Positions 1 through 5,801 of a stretch of 5,801 nucleotides of DNA are shown here, in pieces. Source of the DNA: Alphaproteobacteria bacterium (GTDB lineage Bacteria > Pseudomonadota > Alphaproteobacteria > UBA3830); NCBI GenBank assembly GCA_025998775.1, contig BNWK01000086.1, forward strand, positions 1-5,801, in the 5' to 3' direction. A model generated the notes under the pieces. That model did no database searches. It was not told the origin of the DNA and was given only the letters and a program-made list of their open reading frames with translations. The translations under genes and the position numbers were made by a program. The number at the start of each line of letters is the position of its first letter. The first letter of the stretch is position 1.

Positions 1-2
1 AA

Positions 3-755
3 AATAAAACAATGAATGAAATTACTCTTGATCTATTGGAGCAAATAAAGAAGACTATGAGCGATGCTGGAAAAGCAACAAAAACTATTCGCCACATGCT
101 TGCTCTTGTCAGACAAGTCTTTAACTACGCCAGGAGCAGAGATTTGTATAACGGAGACAATCCGGTAAATAAAATAAAGAAACCATCATGCGATAATCGC
201 CGCATAAGGTTTCTTACAAAGAAAGAAGCATCTACTTTACTTGAGCATTTGAGCAAATCATCTGAACAAGTTCATGATATGGCTTTGCTGTCCCTGCATT
301 GCGGATTGCGTGCCGGAGAGATTTTCAGTCTTACATGGAACGATGTAGATTTCGAACACGATATTCTCTCCATCAAAGACACGAAATCCGGACGCAACAG
401 GAGTGCAATTATGACTCCAGATGTGAAGACTATGTTAGAGAATAAAAAAGACAATTCTAGCGGTTTTGTTTTTAAATCTACCAAAGGAACCAAAGTAGAG
501 GAAGTGTCAGATACATTTCCACGAGCTATACATTCGCTTGGGTTTAATGATGGAATTGAAGATGACCGTCAGAAAGTTGTGTTCCACACGCTACGTCACA
601 CTTTTGCGAGCTGGCTTGTCATGAGTGGCGTTGACTTGTACACAGTCCAGAAATTAATGGGACATTCTTCAATATCAATGACAGAAAGGTACTCACACTT
701 AGCTCCTGATCATTTGAAAAAGGCAGTAAACAAGTTTGTTGCGGCTCTTCAATAG
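3..755 (+). CDS. Tyrosine recombinase / phage-type integrase, 5'-partial
   Basis: Site-specific DNA recombinase of the tyrosine integrase family; it would cut and rejoin DNA through a 3'-phosphotyrosine to integrate or excise a mobile element. Numbering from the first in-window Met (position 12, 247 residues): residues ~1-58 are the end of the SAM-like core-binding domain and ~65-247 the catalytic domain. All catalytic residues are present: R100 (HCGLRAGE), K125 (DTKSGR), H192 and R195 (HTLRH), H218 (LMGHSS) and nucleophile Y227 (ERYSHL). The frame is open upstream of that Met to the window edge, no ribosome site precedes it, and 247 residues is short for the phage-integrase family (usually 330-400 including an N-terminal arm domain). 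I therefore think the true start lies to the left of the window. The active site looks intact, so the enzyme may be functional. Its neighbours are accessory signalling genes, consistent with an island integrase. Confidence 0.93.
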   Translation, partial: NKTMNEITLDLLEQIKKTMSDAGKATKTIRHMLALVRQVFNYARSRDLYNGDNPVNKIKKPSCDNRRIRFLTKKEASTLLEHLSKSSEQVHDMALLSLHCGLRAGEIFSLTWNDVDFEHDILSIKDTKSGRNRSAIMTPDVKTMLENKKDNSSGFVFKSTKGTKVEEVSDTFPRAIHSLGFNDGIEDDRQKVVFHTLRHTFASWLVMSGVDLYTVQKLMGHSSISMTERYSHLAPDHLKKAVNKFVAALQ

Positions 756-818
756 CAACCATTAATGGAGTTCATTACACATTTTTTCCAGAAAAAAAAT
801 GCAAGAGGTACACTAAAA

Positions 819-880
819 AACGCGATTCATGGAATGAAGCGATACCATCTACAAGCGCGTTACGTCATTTTCAGTATCGC
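819..880. repeat. Cluster of interleaved short inverted repeats
   Basis: Three perfect inverted repeats lie within 62 bases: AACGCG (819-824) with CGCGTT (856-861); TTCAT (826-830) with ATGAA (834-838), three-base loop; and GCGATAC (839-845) with GTATCGC (874-880). The first and third interleave, so they cannot form one simple hairpin. They could be protein-binding half-sites (operator or recombinase accessory sites) or part of a folded RNA. The arms are short and there is no U-run, so this is not a standard intrinsic terminator. Confidence 0.35.
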
Positions 881-891
881 AAACGCTATTG

Positions 892-922
892 TTGACTTTC
901 GATGCTTATAGCGCCATATAAT
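892..922 (+). promoter_or_regulatory. Candidate sigma70 promoter for the first CDPS-kinase gene
   Basis: TTGACT at 892-897 (5 of 6 matches to the -35 consensus) and TATAAT at 917-922 (perfect -10) are separated by 19 bases, longer than the ideal 17. No extended -10 TG is present. Transcription would start near 929, leaving a leader of about 155 bases before the ATG at 1085 that would contain the small ORF at 1024. In an AT-rich genome a TATAAT alone means little; the good -35 and the position give moderate support. Confidence 0.45.
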
Positions 923-1009
923 TGTATTGGATATACATCTTGTGGTTGTTTTTATGTAGTGAGTCGATGAGGTGATCTTGGAGTATTTTGTGTGTTTTGT
1001 TGGATTATT

Positions 1010-1015
1010 GGGAGG
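1010..1015 (+). promoter_or_regulatory. Strong Shine-Dalgarno for the small ORF at 1024
   Basis: GGGAGG lies eight bases upstream of the ATG at 1024, an almost ideal sequence and distance. It is too far (69 bases) from the ATG at 1085 to serve the large gene, which has its own GGGGGAG at 1073-1079. This is the main reason to take the 24-codon ORF seriously. Confidence 0.5.
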
Positions 1016-1023
1016 AAATAGGA

Positions 1024-1098
1024 ATGTTCATTGGCACAACATTGTTTCGCCTTTTGATGACAATATTGTATAGGGGGAGAAAAAATGATTACCAATAG
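1024..1098 (+). CDS. Possible 24-residue leader peptide overlapping the CDPS-kinase start
   Basis: A short ORF from ATG 1024 to TAG 1096-1098 encodes 24 residues beginning MFIGTTLFRLLM and ending RGRKNDYQ. It has a hydrophobic, Leu-rich first half and a basic tail. Its Shine-Dalgarno (1010-1015) is better placed than most in this window. It runs through the ribosome site of the following large gene and ends 14 bases inside it, in a different frame. That arrangement is typical of translational coupling: ribosomes finishing here would terminate on top of the next start. I recognise no family for the peptide. It may be a regulatory leader, a real small membrane-active protein, or a chance ORF. 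I see no run of a single amino-acid codon that would make a classical attenuator. Confidence 0.35.
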   Translation: MFIGTTLFRLLMTILYRGRKNDYQ

Positions 1099-2964
1099 GC
1101 GTGTAAGGTGGAACAAAGAAGCGCTGGAGTTCTTTGAATCTGCTGATGATGAAAGTCTTGTTTTGGACATCATAATATCTTATTCATGCGCCAGCCAAAC
1201 TGATGAGGGTTTTGAAGAACTTGTTAATTCAATAGAAAGTATTAAAAGGAAAATAAAAAAAGTTAATATTACGGATACCTCTTGTTTGTACAGGCACTCT
1301 ATCCCTGAGTTTTCACAATACTCTGATTCGAGCAAACAGACAAAATGGTTTTTGAACAATAAGGATAGTGTCAGTAAGCTGATGGTGGATTATACCATGA
1401 AGTCGTGGACTGATGGCTTGAGAGATGTGAAATTCCAGCAGTGGATTAAGCAGATAAGAATAGATTTTGCTGGAGATGAAAGCGGAAATAATGTAGAGCA
1501 AGAGTTTAGAGATGCAGTGTTAGTGGCAGCTAACGAAGCAGTATCTAAAGGTAGTGGTACATTGAAACAGTGTATAAATTTTATACTTGAAGAATGTGCT
1601 TATACATGCGCGCATTTTCGGAATATCATCATGGTATATCCAATGGATTTGGGAGCTCCATTAATGTCAGTTATCAGGCGATATAATTTGGATATACGTA
1701 TTCTTCACTATAGAACGTCAAACTATGAACAAACGCATAGGCATGTACCAAATAAAAACAAAATAAATCAAGAAGTAATTTCGTTTATGACAGAAAAAGC
1801 TAGAAATGTAAACTTTTTCGTAATAGATAAGGAAGGTAATTTCATATATAAAAACGACGCATGTAATAAGGTAATTGAACACTCGGATGCAAAAAGGTTG
1901 CCTCCAAAGACTTGGGAAATAACCACCAGTGTCATGAGAACAAAGGAGCAGATCATCGCTGAAGAGGAATCTACAGAAGGTGAGTATTACCTTTCCGTAA
2001 AAGCTCCATTGATAATAGATGATGAAATTGAAGGAGTAATAGGGCTTGCAGTCAATATTACGGACCGTAAAAAGGCACAGCAACTGGAAATGGAAAACGC
2101 GCAGCAACAAGCAAGGATAGAAGAGCAAGAAAACTTCAAAATTTTTACAGAGCAAGTGGTGCATGATGTTCGTTCTCCATTAACGATTCTATCTATGCTT
2201 ACGAAAAACTGCAAAGGTCTTTCGGAAAAAGAGCATATTGCGTTGAGAAATGTTGCTGCAAGCATTGAGAATATAGCCAACAACTTGCTGAATGTGTATA
2301 AGAAAAGACAAAAGAGAGATATCGAACATGCCGGCAATCGTTTCTCGGAACGATATATATCACTCTATATCAGTTTATTGGAAATCCTTAATAACAAAAG
2401 GTATCAATATAAAGATCTGGATGTGAAATTTAACTTCTCGTGCGATCCATTAAGCAACTTTGCCTTTATAAGTGGAGATTATTCTGATTTCTGCCGCATG
2501 ATCTCCAACCTCGTCAACAATTCCGTTGAGGCTCTTGAAGGCAGACAAGGAATTATAGAAGTATCTTTTACAGCCAAAAACAAAAAAGTCGAAATTACCA
2601 TAAAGGATAACGGGAAAGGTATGCCTATAGAAATGGTAGACAAAATTATGACTAACATTCAAGTTGATAGCACAAAAGAAAGCGGATATGGTATTGGAAT
2701 GCAGCAGGTTAAAAATACACTGCAACAAATGAATGGTCAAATGTCCGTTAAATCCACTGAAAGCGTTGGTACTGAAATTATTCTTATATTTCCAGAGTCT
2801 GAGCCTCCTGCTTGGGTTGCTGGACAGATTGTGTTACACAAAGGCGAAATCGTGGTTATATTGGATGACGATCCGTCGATTCATAGCGTTTGGGAAAATC
2901 GATTAAAGGAATATTCAAACGACATTACCATAAAATATTTTATACAAAGTAGTGAAGCAATTGA
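1085..2964 (+). repeat. Tandem gene duplication, left copy (right copy at 3979-5801)
   Basis: The two kinase genes align along the whole available length of the second. By eye, identity is about 55% of residues in the CDPS-like part and about 80% from the H-box onward. Some DNA stretches are identical including silent sites: 40 bases at 2675-2714 match 5512-5551, and 26 bases around 2207 match those around 5041. The PQ-loop gene sits between the copies and is not duplicated in the window. Confidence 0.9.
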
Positions 2965-3541
2965 TTACATCAATTCATCAGAACAAAAAGATAAAATTCT
3001 TTTATTAACCGATTATGAGCTGAGAAATCAGGGGATAAATGGTATCGATGTAATAGAAAAAACCAACATGCAAAAGCAGTCCGTTGTTGTAACGAGTGTA
3101 TATACATATAAAATAGAAAATTTTTCTGAAAAAACAAAATTCCTCAAAATGGTCTCAAAATTATACATGAATGAGATTCCTATTGTGATGGAGGAAGATA
3201 GAAAGGCTGAAACGGCAGACATTGTTTTCATCGACGATAACAAAATCTTTACTCAGACTCTTTCGGATTTTTTTGATAATAAAGGAATCAAGGCTCATAC
3301 ATATAATTCTCCAGATACTTTCCTGAAAAATCTGTCTACATATTCTAAAAACACTAGAATTGTAATTGATAACGAGCTCAATTCTGAAATCATTGGATTA
3401 GAGTTGGCGAAACAGCTACACGAAAAGGGATACATTAATTTGTATTTATTCTCAGGCAAACGGTTTAATGGAAGTGATGTTCCGCCTTATTTAACAGTCA
3501 TCTTAAAAGGAAACGCAGATTTTATGGAAAGGTTGCTGTGA
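1085..3541 (+). CDS. CDPS-like / PAS / histidine kinase / double receiver hybrid protein (copy 1)
   Basis: An 818-residue hybrid sensor kinase without signal peptide or membrane segments, so probably cytosolic. Residues ~1-210 resemble tRNA-dependent cyclodipeptide synthases of the XYP type: a strand ending in IIS with candidate nucleophile S32, the family-like DTSCLYRH at 64-71 (compare DTLQRHN), FILEECA at 166-172 with E170 in the catalytic Glu place, and Y185-P186 in the YP place. Residues ~225-328 are a PAS domain (NFFVIDKEG; closing VNITDRKKA), followed by a Gln/Glu-rich coiled coil to ~350. The DHp domain has phospho-acceptor H360 (VVHDVRSPL). The ATPase domain shows N box N475-N479, G1 DNGKGMP (508-514), G2 GYGIG (534-538) and G3 VGT. 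Receiver 1 (~588-700) has D594-D596, D643, T670 and probably K692. Receiver 2 (~711-818) has D717-D718, D762, S790 and K808. The start is supported by GGGGGAG five bases upstream. There is no DNA-binding output. The kinase assignment is firm; the CDPS assignment rests on motif recognition alone. Confidence 0.88.
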   Translation: MITNRRVRWNKEALEFFESADDESLVLDIIISYSCASQTDEGFEELVNSIESIKRKIKKVNITDTSCLYRHSIPEFSQYSDSSKQTKWFLNNKDSVSKLMVDYTMKSWTDGLRDVKFQQWIKQIRIDFAGDESGNNVEQEFRDAVLVAANEAVSKGSGTLKQCINFILEECAYTCAHFRNIIMVYPMDLGAPLMSVIRRYNLDIRILHYRTSNYEQTHRHVPNKNKINQEVISFMTEKARNVNFFVIDKEGNFIYKNDACNKVIEHSDAKRLPPKTWEITTSVMRTKEQIIAEEESTEGEYYLSVKAPLIIDDEIEGVIGLAVNITDRKKAQQLEMENAQQQARIEEQENFKIFTEQVVHDVRSPLTILSMLTKNCKGLSEKEHIALRNVAASIENIANNLLNVYKKRQKRDIEHAGNRFSERYISLYISLLEILNNKRYQYKDLDVKFNFSCDPLSNFAFISGDYSDFCRMISNLVNNSVEALEGRQGIIEVSFTAKNKKVEITIKDNGKGMPIEMVDKIMTNIQVDSTKESGYGIGMQQVKNTLQQMNGQMSVKSTESVGTEIILIFPESEPPAWVAGQIVLHKGEIVVILDDDPSIHSVWENRLKEYSNDITIKYFIQSSEAIDYINSSEQKDKILLLTDYELRNQGINGIDVIEKTNMQKQSVVVTSVYTYKIENFSEKTKFLKMVSKLYMNEIPIVMEEDRKAETADIVFIDDNKIFTQTLSDFFDNKGIKAHTYNSPDTFLKNLSTYSKNTRIVIDNELNSEIIGLELAKQLHEKGYINLYLFSGKRFNGSDVPPYLTVILKGNADFMERLL

Positions 3542-3696
3542 TGTTAATTGCCTCGAGACGATATAATTGCTGTTTTTTCAGGCTACGTTTTCAGAAGGCA
3601 CACCGTTTTTTAGCCTCGTATTTGTTTGAACTCACACACATTTGTGGTTTAAACCGAGAAGGTGTATTCTATCGTAAGTTGCAAGTGGTGTTTTAA
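3542..3696. other. Intergenic spacer with palindromes
   Basis: A 155-base AT-rich gap. It contains an AGGCTA/TAGCCT inverted repeat (3580-3585 and 3611-3616) with a 25-base loop, too loose for a confident terminator, and a perfect ten-base palindrome GGTTTAAACC (3646-3655) that could be an operator. A TATAAT (3562-3567) lacks a good -35. TTGAAC (3626-3631) with TTTAAA (3648-3653) is at best a weak promoter. Transcription may therefore simply continue from the first kinase gene. Confidence 0.4.
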
Positions 3697-3969
3697 ATGT
3701 ATGGGTATATAGAATATCTTATTGAGGCAGTATTTGGTTTTGGAATGTTCATAAATGCCGTGTTGTTTATACCTCAGGCTATAAAAATATACAATACCAA
3801 AAGCGCAGATGGCGTTTCCCTGGCAACCTTCGCAGGTTTCTGCGTAATACAATTTTTTACAGTTTTGCATGGCTACATTCATCAAGATCACATTTTGATG
3901 TTTGGTAACGCGCTGAGCTTGATATGTTGTGCAACTGTTACTTTTTTGATAATTATTTATAAACTATGA
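3697..3969 (+). CDS. PQ-loop / SemiSWEET-type small transporter
   Basis: A 90-residue membrane protein with three predicted helices (~8-28, ~40-60, ~66-87) and the family hallmark P26-Q27 in FIPQAIKIYNTKSADGVS at the end of helix 1. Length and order match bacterial SemiSWEETs (about 85-100 residues), which dimerise to form a small-molecule pathway across the inner membrane. The Asn of helix 3 that lines the SemiSWEET pocket appears kept as N71 (MFGNALSL). The pocket Trp of helix 2 seems absent: by my alignment T55 occupies its place, and the protein has no Trp at all. The substrate may therefore not be a sugar; wider PQ-loop proteins also carry amino acids and cystine. The start follows a TAA directly (3694-3696) and has only a weak GTGG-like ribosome site. 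The gene sits between two CDPS-kinase genes and its stop is nine bases before the second, suggesting co-expression and a role in moving a related metabolite (inference). Confidence 0.85.
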   Translation: MYGYIEYLIEAVFGFGMFINAVLFIPQAIKIYNTKSADGVSLATFAGFCVIQFFTVLHGYIHQDHILMFGNALSLICCATVTFLIIIYKL

Positions 3970-3978
3970 GTGAGAATT

Positions 3979-5801
3979 ATGGCTATAGACAGAACTGTGA
4001 GATGGAGCAAAGACACATTGGATTTCTTTGAATCAGCTCTTGATAATACTCTGATTTTGGATATTGTTATATCTCACGCATGTCGTAGTCAGACAGGAGA
4101 GGGATTTGAAGAGTTTGTTAATTCAATAAATAGTGATGCAATCAGAAAAAAAATTAAAAAAATTAACATTACAGACACATCTTATTTGTACAGACACGGC
4201 ATTCCGGAATTTTCAGACTATGCTGATTCAAGCCTACCAACTGAATGGTTTTTAATTAATCAAAACTTTATTAATAGATTGCTGATTGATGATGTAAATT
4301 TAAAATTCTGGGCAGATGGATTTAATACCGATTCATTCAAATCTTGGAACAAAAAAATAATAAGGGATTTTTCCGGAGACGAAAATGGTAATGGGCTTGT
4401 ACAGAGTTTTAGAGATACAGTAATGCAAGAAGCTGGAGTTGCTGTCTATAAGGGAAATAGCAATCTGGAGAGTTGTATAAATTTCATATTGGAAGAGTGC
4501 GCTTATACGTGTGCAAATTTTCAAAATACCATTTTAGTTTATCCGACAGGATTCCTTGGCTCTATAAAGGATTGCCTTAAGCGATACAATATAAAAATTG
4601 TTAATTTAAATTATAAAATCTCAAAACACGCTCAAAAAAACGAGAAATGCGTTAGTCTAGATTCTAGTGCTATTGAGAAAGAAGTCACGTTATTTATGAA
4701 AGAAAAAGTAAAGAATGTAAATTTTTTCGTGATAGATAAGTATGGAAAACATATATATAAAAATTATTCATGTGAAAGGTCTGTTGGAAAGGATGTTCCT
4801 AAATTAAATCAAAAAACATGGAGAAATAACGCTGAAGTCATGAGAACCAAAAAACAAATCACCATAAAAGAAATATCTGACGACGGAGTAAGTTATTTAT
4901 CTGTAAAAGCTCCATTGATAGTAGATGAGAAAGTAGAAGGAATCATTGGGCTAGCAATTGATATTACAGATCAAGAAAGAGCGCACCAATTAGAACATGA
5001 TATTCGTTCTCCGCTGGCAGCTTTGTCTATGATTACAAGAAACTGCAAAGGTCTTTCGGAAAAAGAACATGTTGCATTGAGAAATATTGCAACCAGCATT
5101 GAGAATATTACCAGCAACCTACTAGATAAATATAATGGAAACAATGTGAAAAAATATGTCGAACCTGCTGACATACGTTTTTCCGAGCGATATATATCGA
5201 TTTATATTAGTTTATTGGAAATCCTTAATAATAAAAGATATCAATACAGAGATTTCATGGTAGCATTTAATTTCTCCTATGATCCTTCGAGCAACTTTGC
5301 ATTTATAGGAGGAGATTATTCCGATTTCTGCCGTATGATTTCTAACCTTATCAACAATTCTGTTGAAGCCCTTGAAGGCAGACAGGGAATTATAGAAGTA
5401 TCTTTTTCAGCCAAAAATCAAAAAGTCGAAATTACAATAAAGGACAACGGAAAAGGTATGCCTAAAGAAATGGTCGATAAATTTATGAGCAATATTCCTG
5501 TCGGCAGCACTAAAGAAAGCGGATATGGTATTGGAATGCAGCAGGTTAAAAGCACGCTAGAACAAATGAATGGTCAGATGTTAATCAAATCTGAGGAGAA
5601 TCTTGGAACGGAAATTACCCTTACATTTCCCGAGACGGAGCCTCCTGCTTGGGTTACTGGACAGATTGTATTACACAAAGGTGAGACTGTTGTCGTATTA
5701 GATGATGATCCATCAATCCATAGCATTTGGGAAAATCGTCTAAAAGAATACTCGAACGATATCAGCGTAAAATATTTCACACAAGGTAGTGAAGCAGTCG
5801 A
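3979..5801 (+). CDS. CDPS-like / PAS / histidine kinase / receiver hybrid protein (copy 2), 3'-partial
   Basis: The frame is open from ATG 3979 to the window edge (607 full codons); the remainder lies outside. It is a paralogue of the 1085-3541 gene in the same domain order. The CDPS-like part (~1-212) keeps S32 (VISHAC), DTSYLYRH (66-73), FILEECA (169-175, E173) and Y188-P189. PAS follows at ~232-335. The H-box has H340 (HDIRSPL), N box N456-N460, G1 DNGKGMP (489-495), G2 GYGIG (515-519), then receiver acids D575-D577 before the edge. About 24 residues of coiled coil and early DHp helix present in copy 1 (336-359) are missing in frame, so the PAS end and H-box almost touch (QLEHDIRSP). The start is chosen because it matches the copy 1 N-terminus (VRW at residues 7-9). 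GAGTGAG just upstream is a weak ribosome site, so translation is probably coupled to the PQ-loop gene ending nine bases before. A GTG at 3970 in the same frame is a less likely start. Kinase residues are intact; whether the shortened linker still signals is unknown. Confidence 0.87.
   Translation, partial: MAIDRTVRWSKDTLDFFESALDNTLILDIVISHACRSQTGEGFEEFVNSINSDAIRKKIKKINITDTSYLYRHGIPEFSDYADSSLPTEWFLINQNFINRLLIDDVNLKFWADGFNTDSFKSWNKKIIRDFSGDENGNGLVQSFRDTVMQEAGVAVYKGNSNLESCINFILEECAYTCANFQNTILVYPTGFLGSIKDCLKRYNIKIVNLNYKISKHAQKNEKCVSLDSSAIEKEVTLFMKEKVKNVNFFVIDKYGKHIYKNYSCERSVGKDVPKLNQKTWRNNAEVMRTKKQITIKEISDDGVSYLSVKAPLIVDEKVEGIIGLAIDITDQERAHQLEHDIRSPLAALSMITRNCKGLSEKEHVALRNIATSIENITSNLLDKYNGNNVKKYVEPADIRFSERYISIYISLLEILNNKRYQYRDFMVAFNFSYDPSSNFAFIGGDYSDFCRMISNLINNSVEALEGRQGIIEVSFSAKNQKVEITIKDNGKGMPKEMVDKFMSNIPVGSTKESGYGIGMQQVKSTLEQMNGQMLIKSEENLGTEITLTFPETEPPAWVTGQIVLHKGETVVVLDDDPSIHSIWENRLKEYSNDISVKYFTQGSEAV

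Larger units (their letters stand above)
756..1023. other. Intergenic region between integrase and signalling genes
   Basis: About 270 bases with no convincing gene. It contains, in order, an A-rich stretch just after the integrase stop, a cluster of short inverted repeats (819-880), a promoter-like pair of hexamers (892-922), a GT-rich stretch (about 940-1000) and a strong Shine-Dalgarno at 1010-1015. I see no tRNA gene, no clear intrinsic terminator for the integrase and no obvious attachment-site repeat. A 48-codon ORF at 765-911 exists but has no ribosome site and no recognisable product. Confidence 0.6.

Noticed and set aside
765..911. A 48-codon + strand ORF just after the integrase stop
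   Set aside because: No ribosome site, no recognisable sequence, and it ends within the candidate promoter; likely chance.
952..1173. A 73-residue - strand ORF across the kinase start
   Set aside because: Low-complexity Ser/Thr-rich shadow overlapping the well-supported kinase start and leader on the other strand.
1718..2164. A 148-residue Phe/Tyr/Leu-rich - strand ORF
   Set aside because: Antisense shadow of the PAS and coiled-coil region of the kinase gene; its hydrophobicity comes from the complement of Lys/Glu-rich codons.
3580..3616. AGGCTA/TAGCCT hairpin as an intrinsic terminator after the first kinase
   Set aside because: Six-base stem with a 25-base loop and no U-run directly after the stem; not a credible rho-independent terminator.
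3970..3972. GTG as the start of the second kinase
   Set aside because: ATG at 3979 aligns with the start of the paralogue (VRW at residues 7-9 in both), and GTG abuts the preceding stop with no better ribosome site.
4972..5010. Frameshift or pseudogene in the second kinase at the shortened linker
   Set aside because: The frame is continuous across the junction and stays open with intact kinase motifs to the window end; it is an in-frame deletion relative to copy 1.

Overview
The window is an AT-rich bacterial segment carrying one recombinase gene, one small membrane protein gene and two very large related signalling genes, all on the + strand. The kinase style (H-box HD[VI]RSPL, receiver motif LDDDPSIH), low GC, absence of membrane segments in the kinases and the PQ-loop gene resemble Legionella/Rickettsiella-type gammaproteobacteria. 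That assignment is from memory of family style, not from a search, and is tentative. The tyrosine recombinase at the left edge suggests an integrated accessory island.

Layout. Positions 3-755 hold the C-terminal part of a tyrosine recombinase that enters from the left edge with its full R-K-HxxR-H-Y active site. Positions 756-1023 are mostly non-coding, with a cluster of interleaved inverted repeats and a plausible sigma70 promoter (892-922). A 24-codon ORF with a near-perfect Shine-Dalgarno (1024-1098) overlaps the start of the first large gene. Positions 1085-3541 encode an 818-residue soluble protein whose order I read as cyclodipeptide-synthase-like domain (CDPS, XYP type) - PAS - histidine kinase (DHp + ATPase) - receiver - receiver. 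After a 155-base gap, 3697-3969 encodes a 90-residue PQ-loop/SemiSWEET-type membrane protein. Nine bases after its stop, a second CDPS-PAS-kinase-receiver gene begins (3979) and runs off the right edge. It has no stop in the window.

How they may work together (inference). The two kinases are tandem paralogues flanking a small transporter. The CDPS fold is derived from class Ic aminoacyl-tRNA synthetases and uses aminoacyl-tRNAs to make cyclic dipeptides. Fusing it to a PAS sensor and a cytosolic hybrid kinase suggests either a sensor of charged tRNA or an enzyme that makes its own signal, which the PQ-loop protein might move across the membrane. The kinase halves of the two copies are much more alike than the CDPS/PAS halves, as expected if the input domains diversified while the output stayed fixed or was homogenised by gene conversion. 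No DNA-binding output domain is visible, so the phosphate presumably passes to a partner outside the window.
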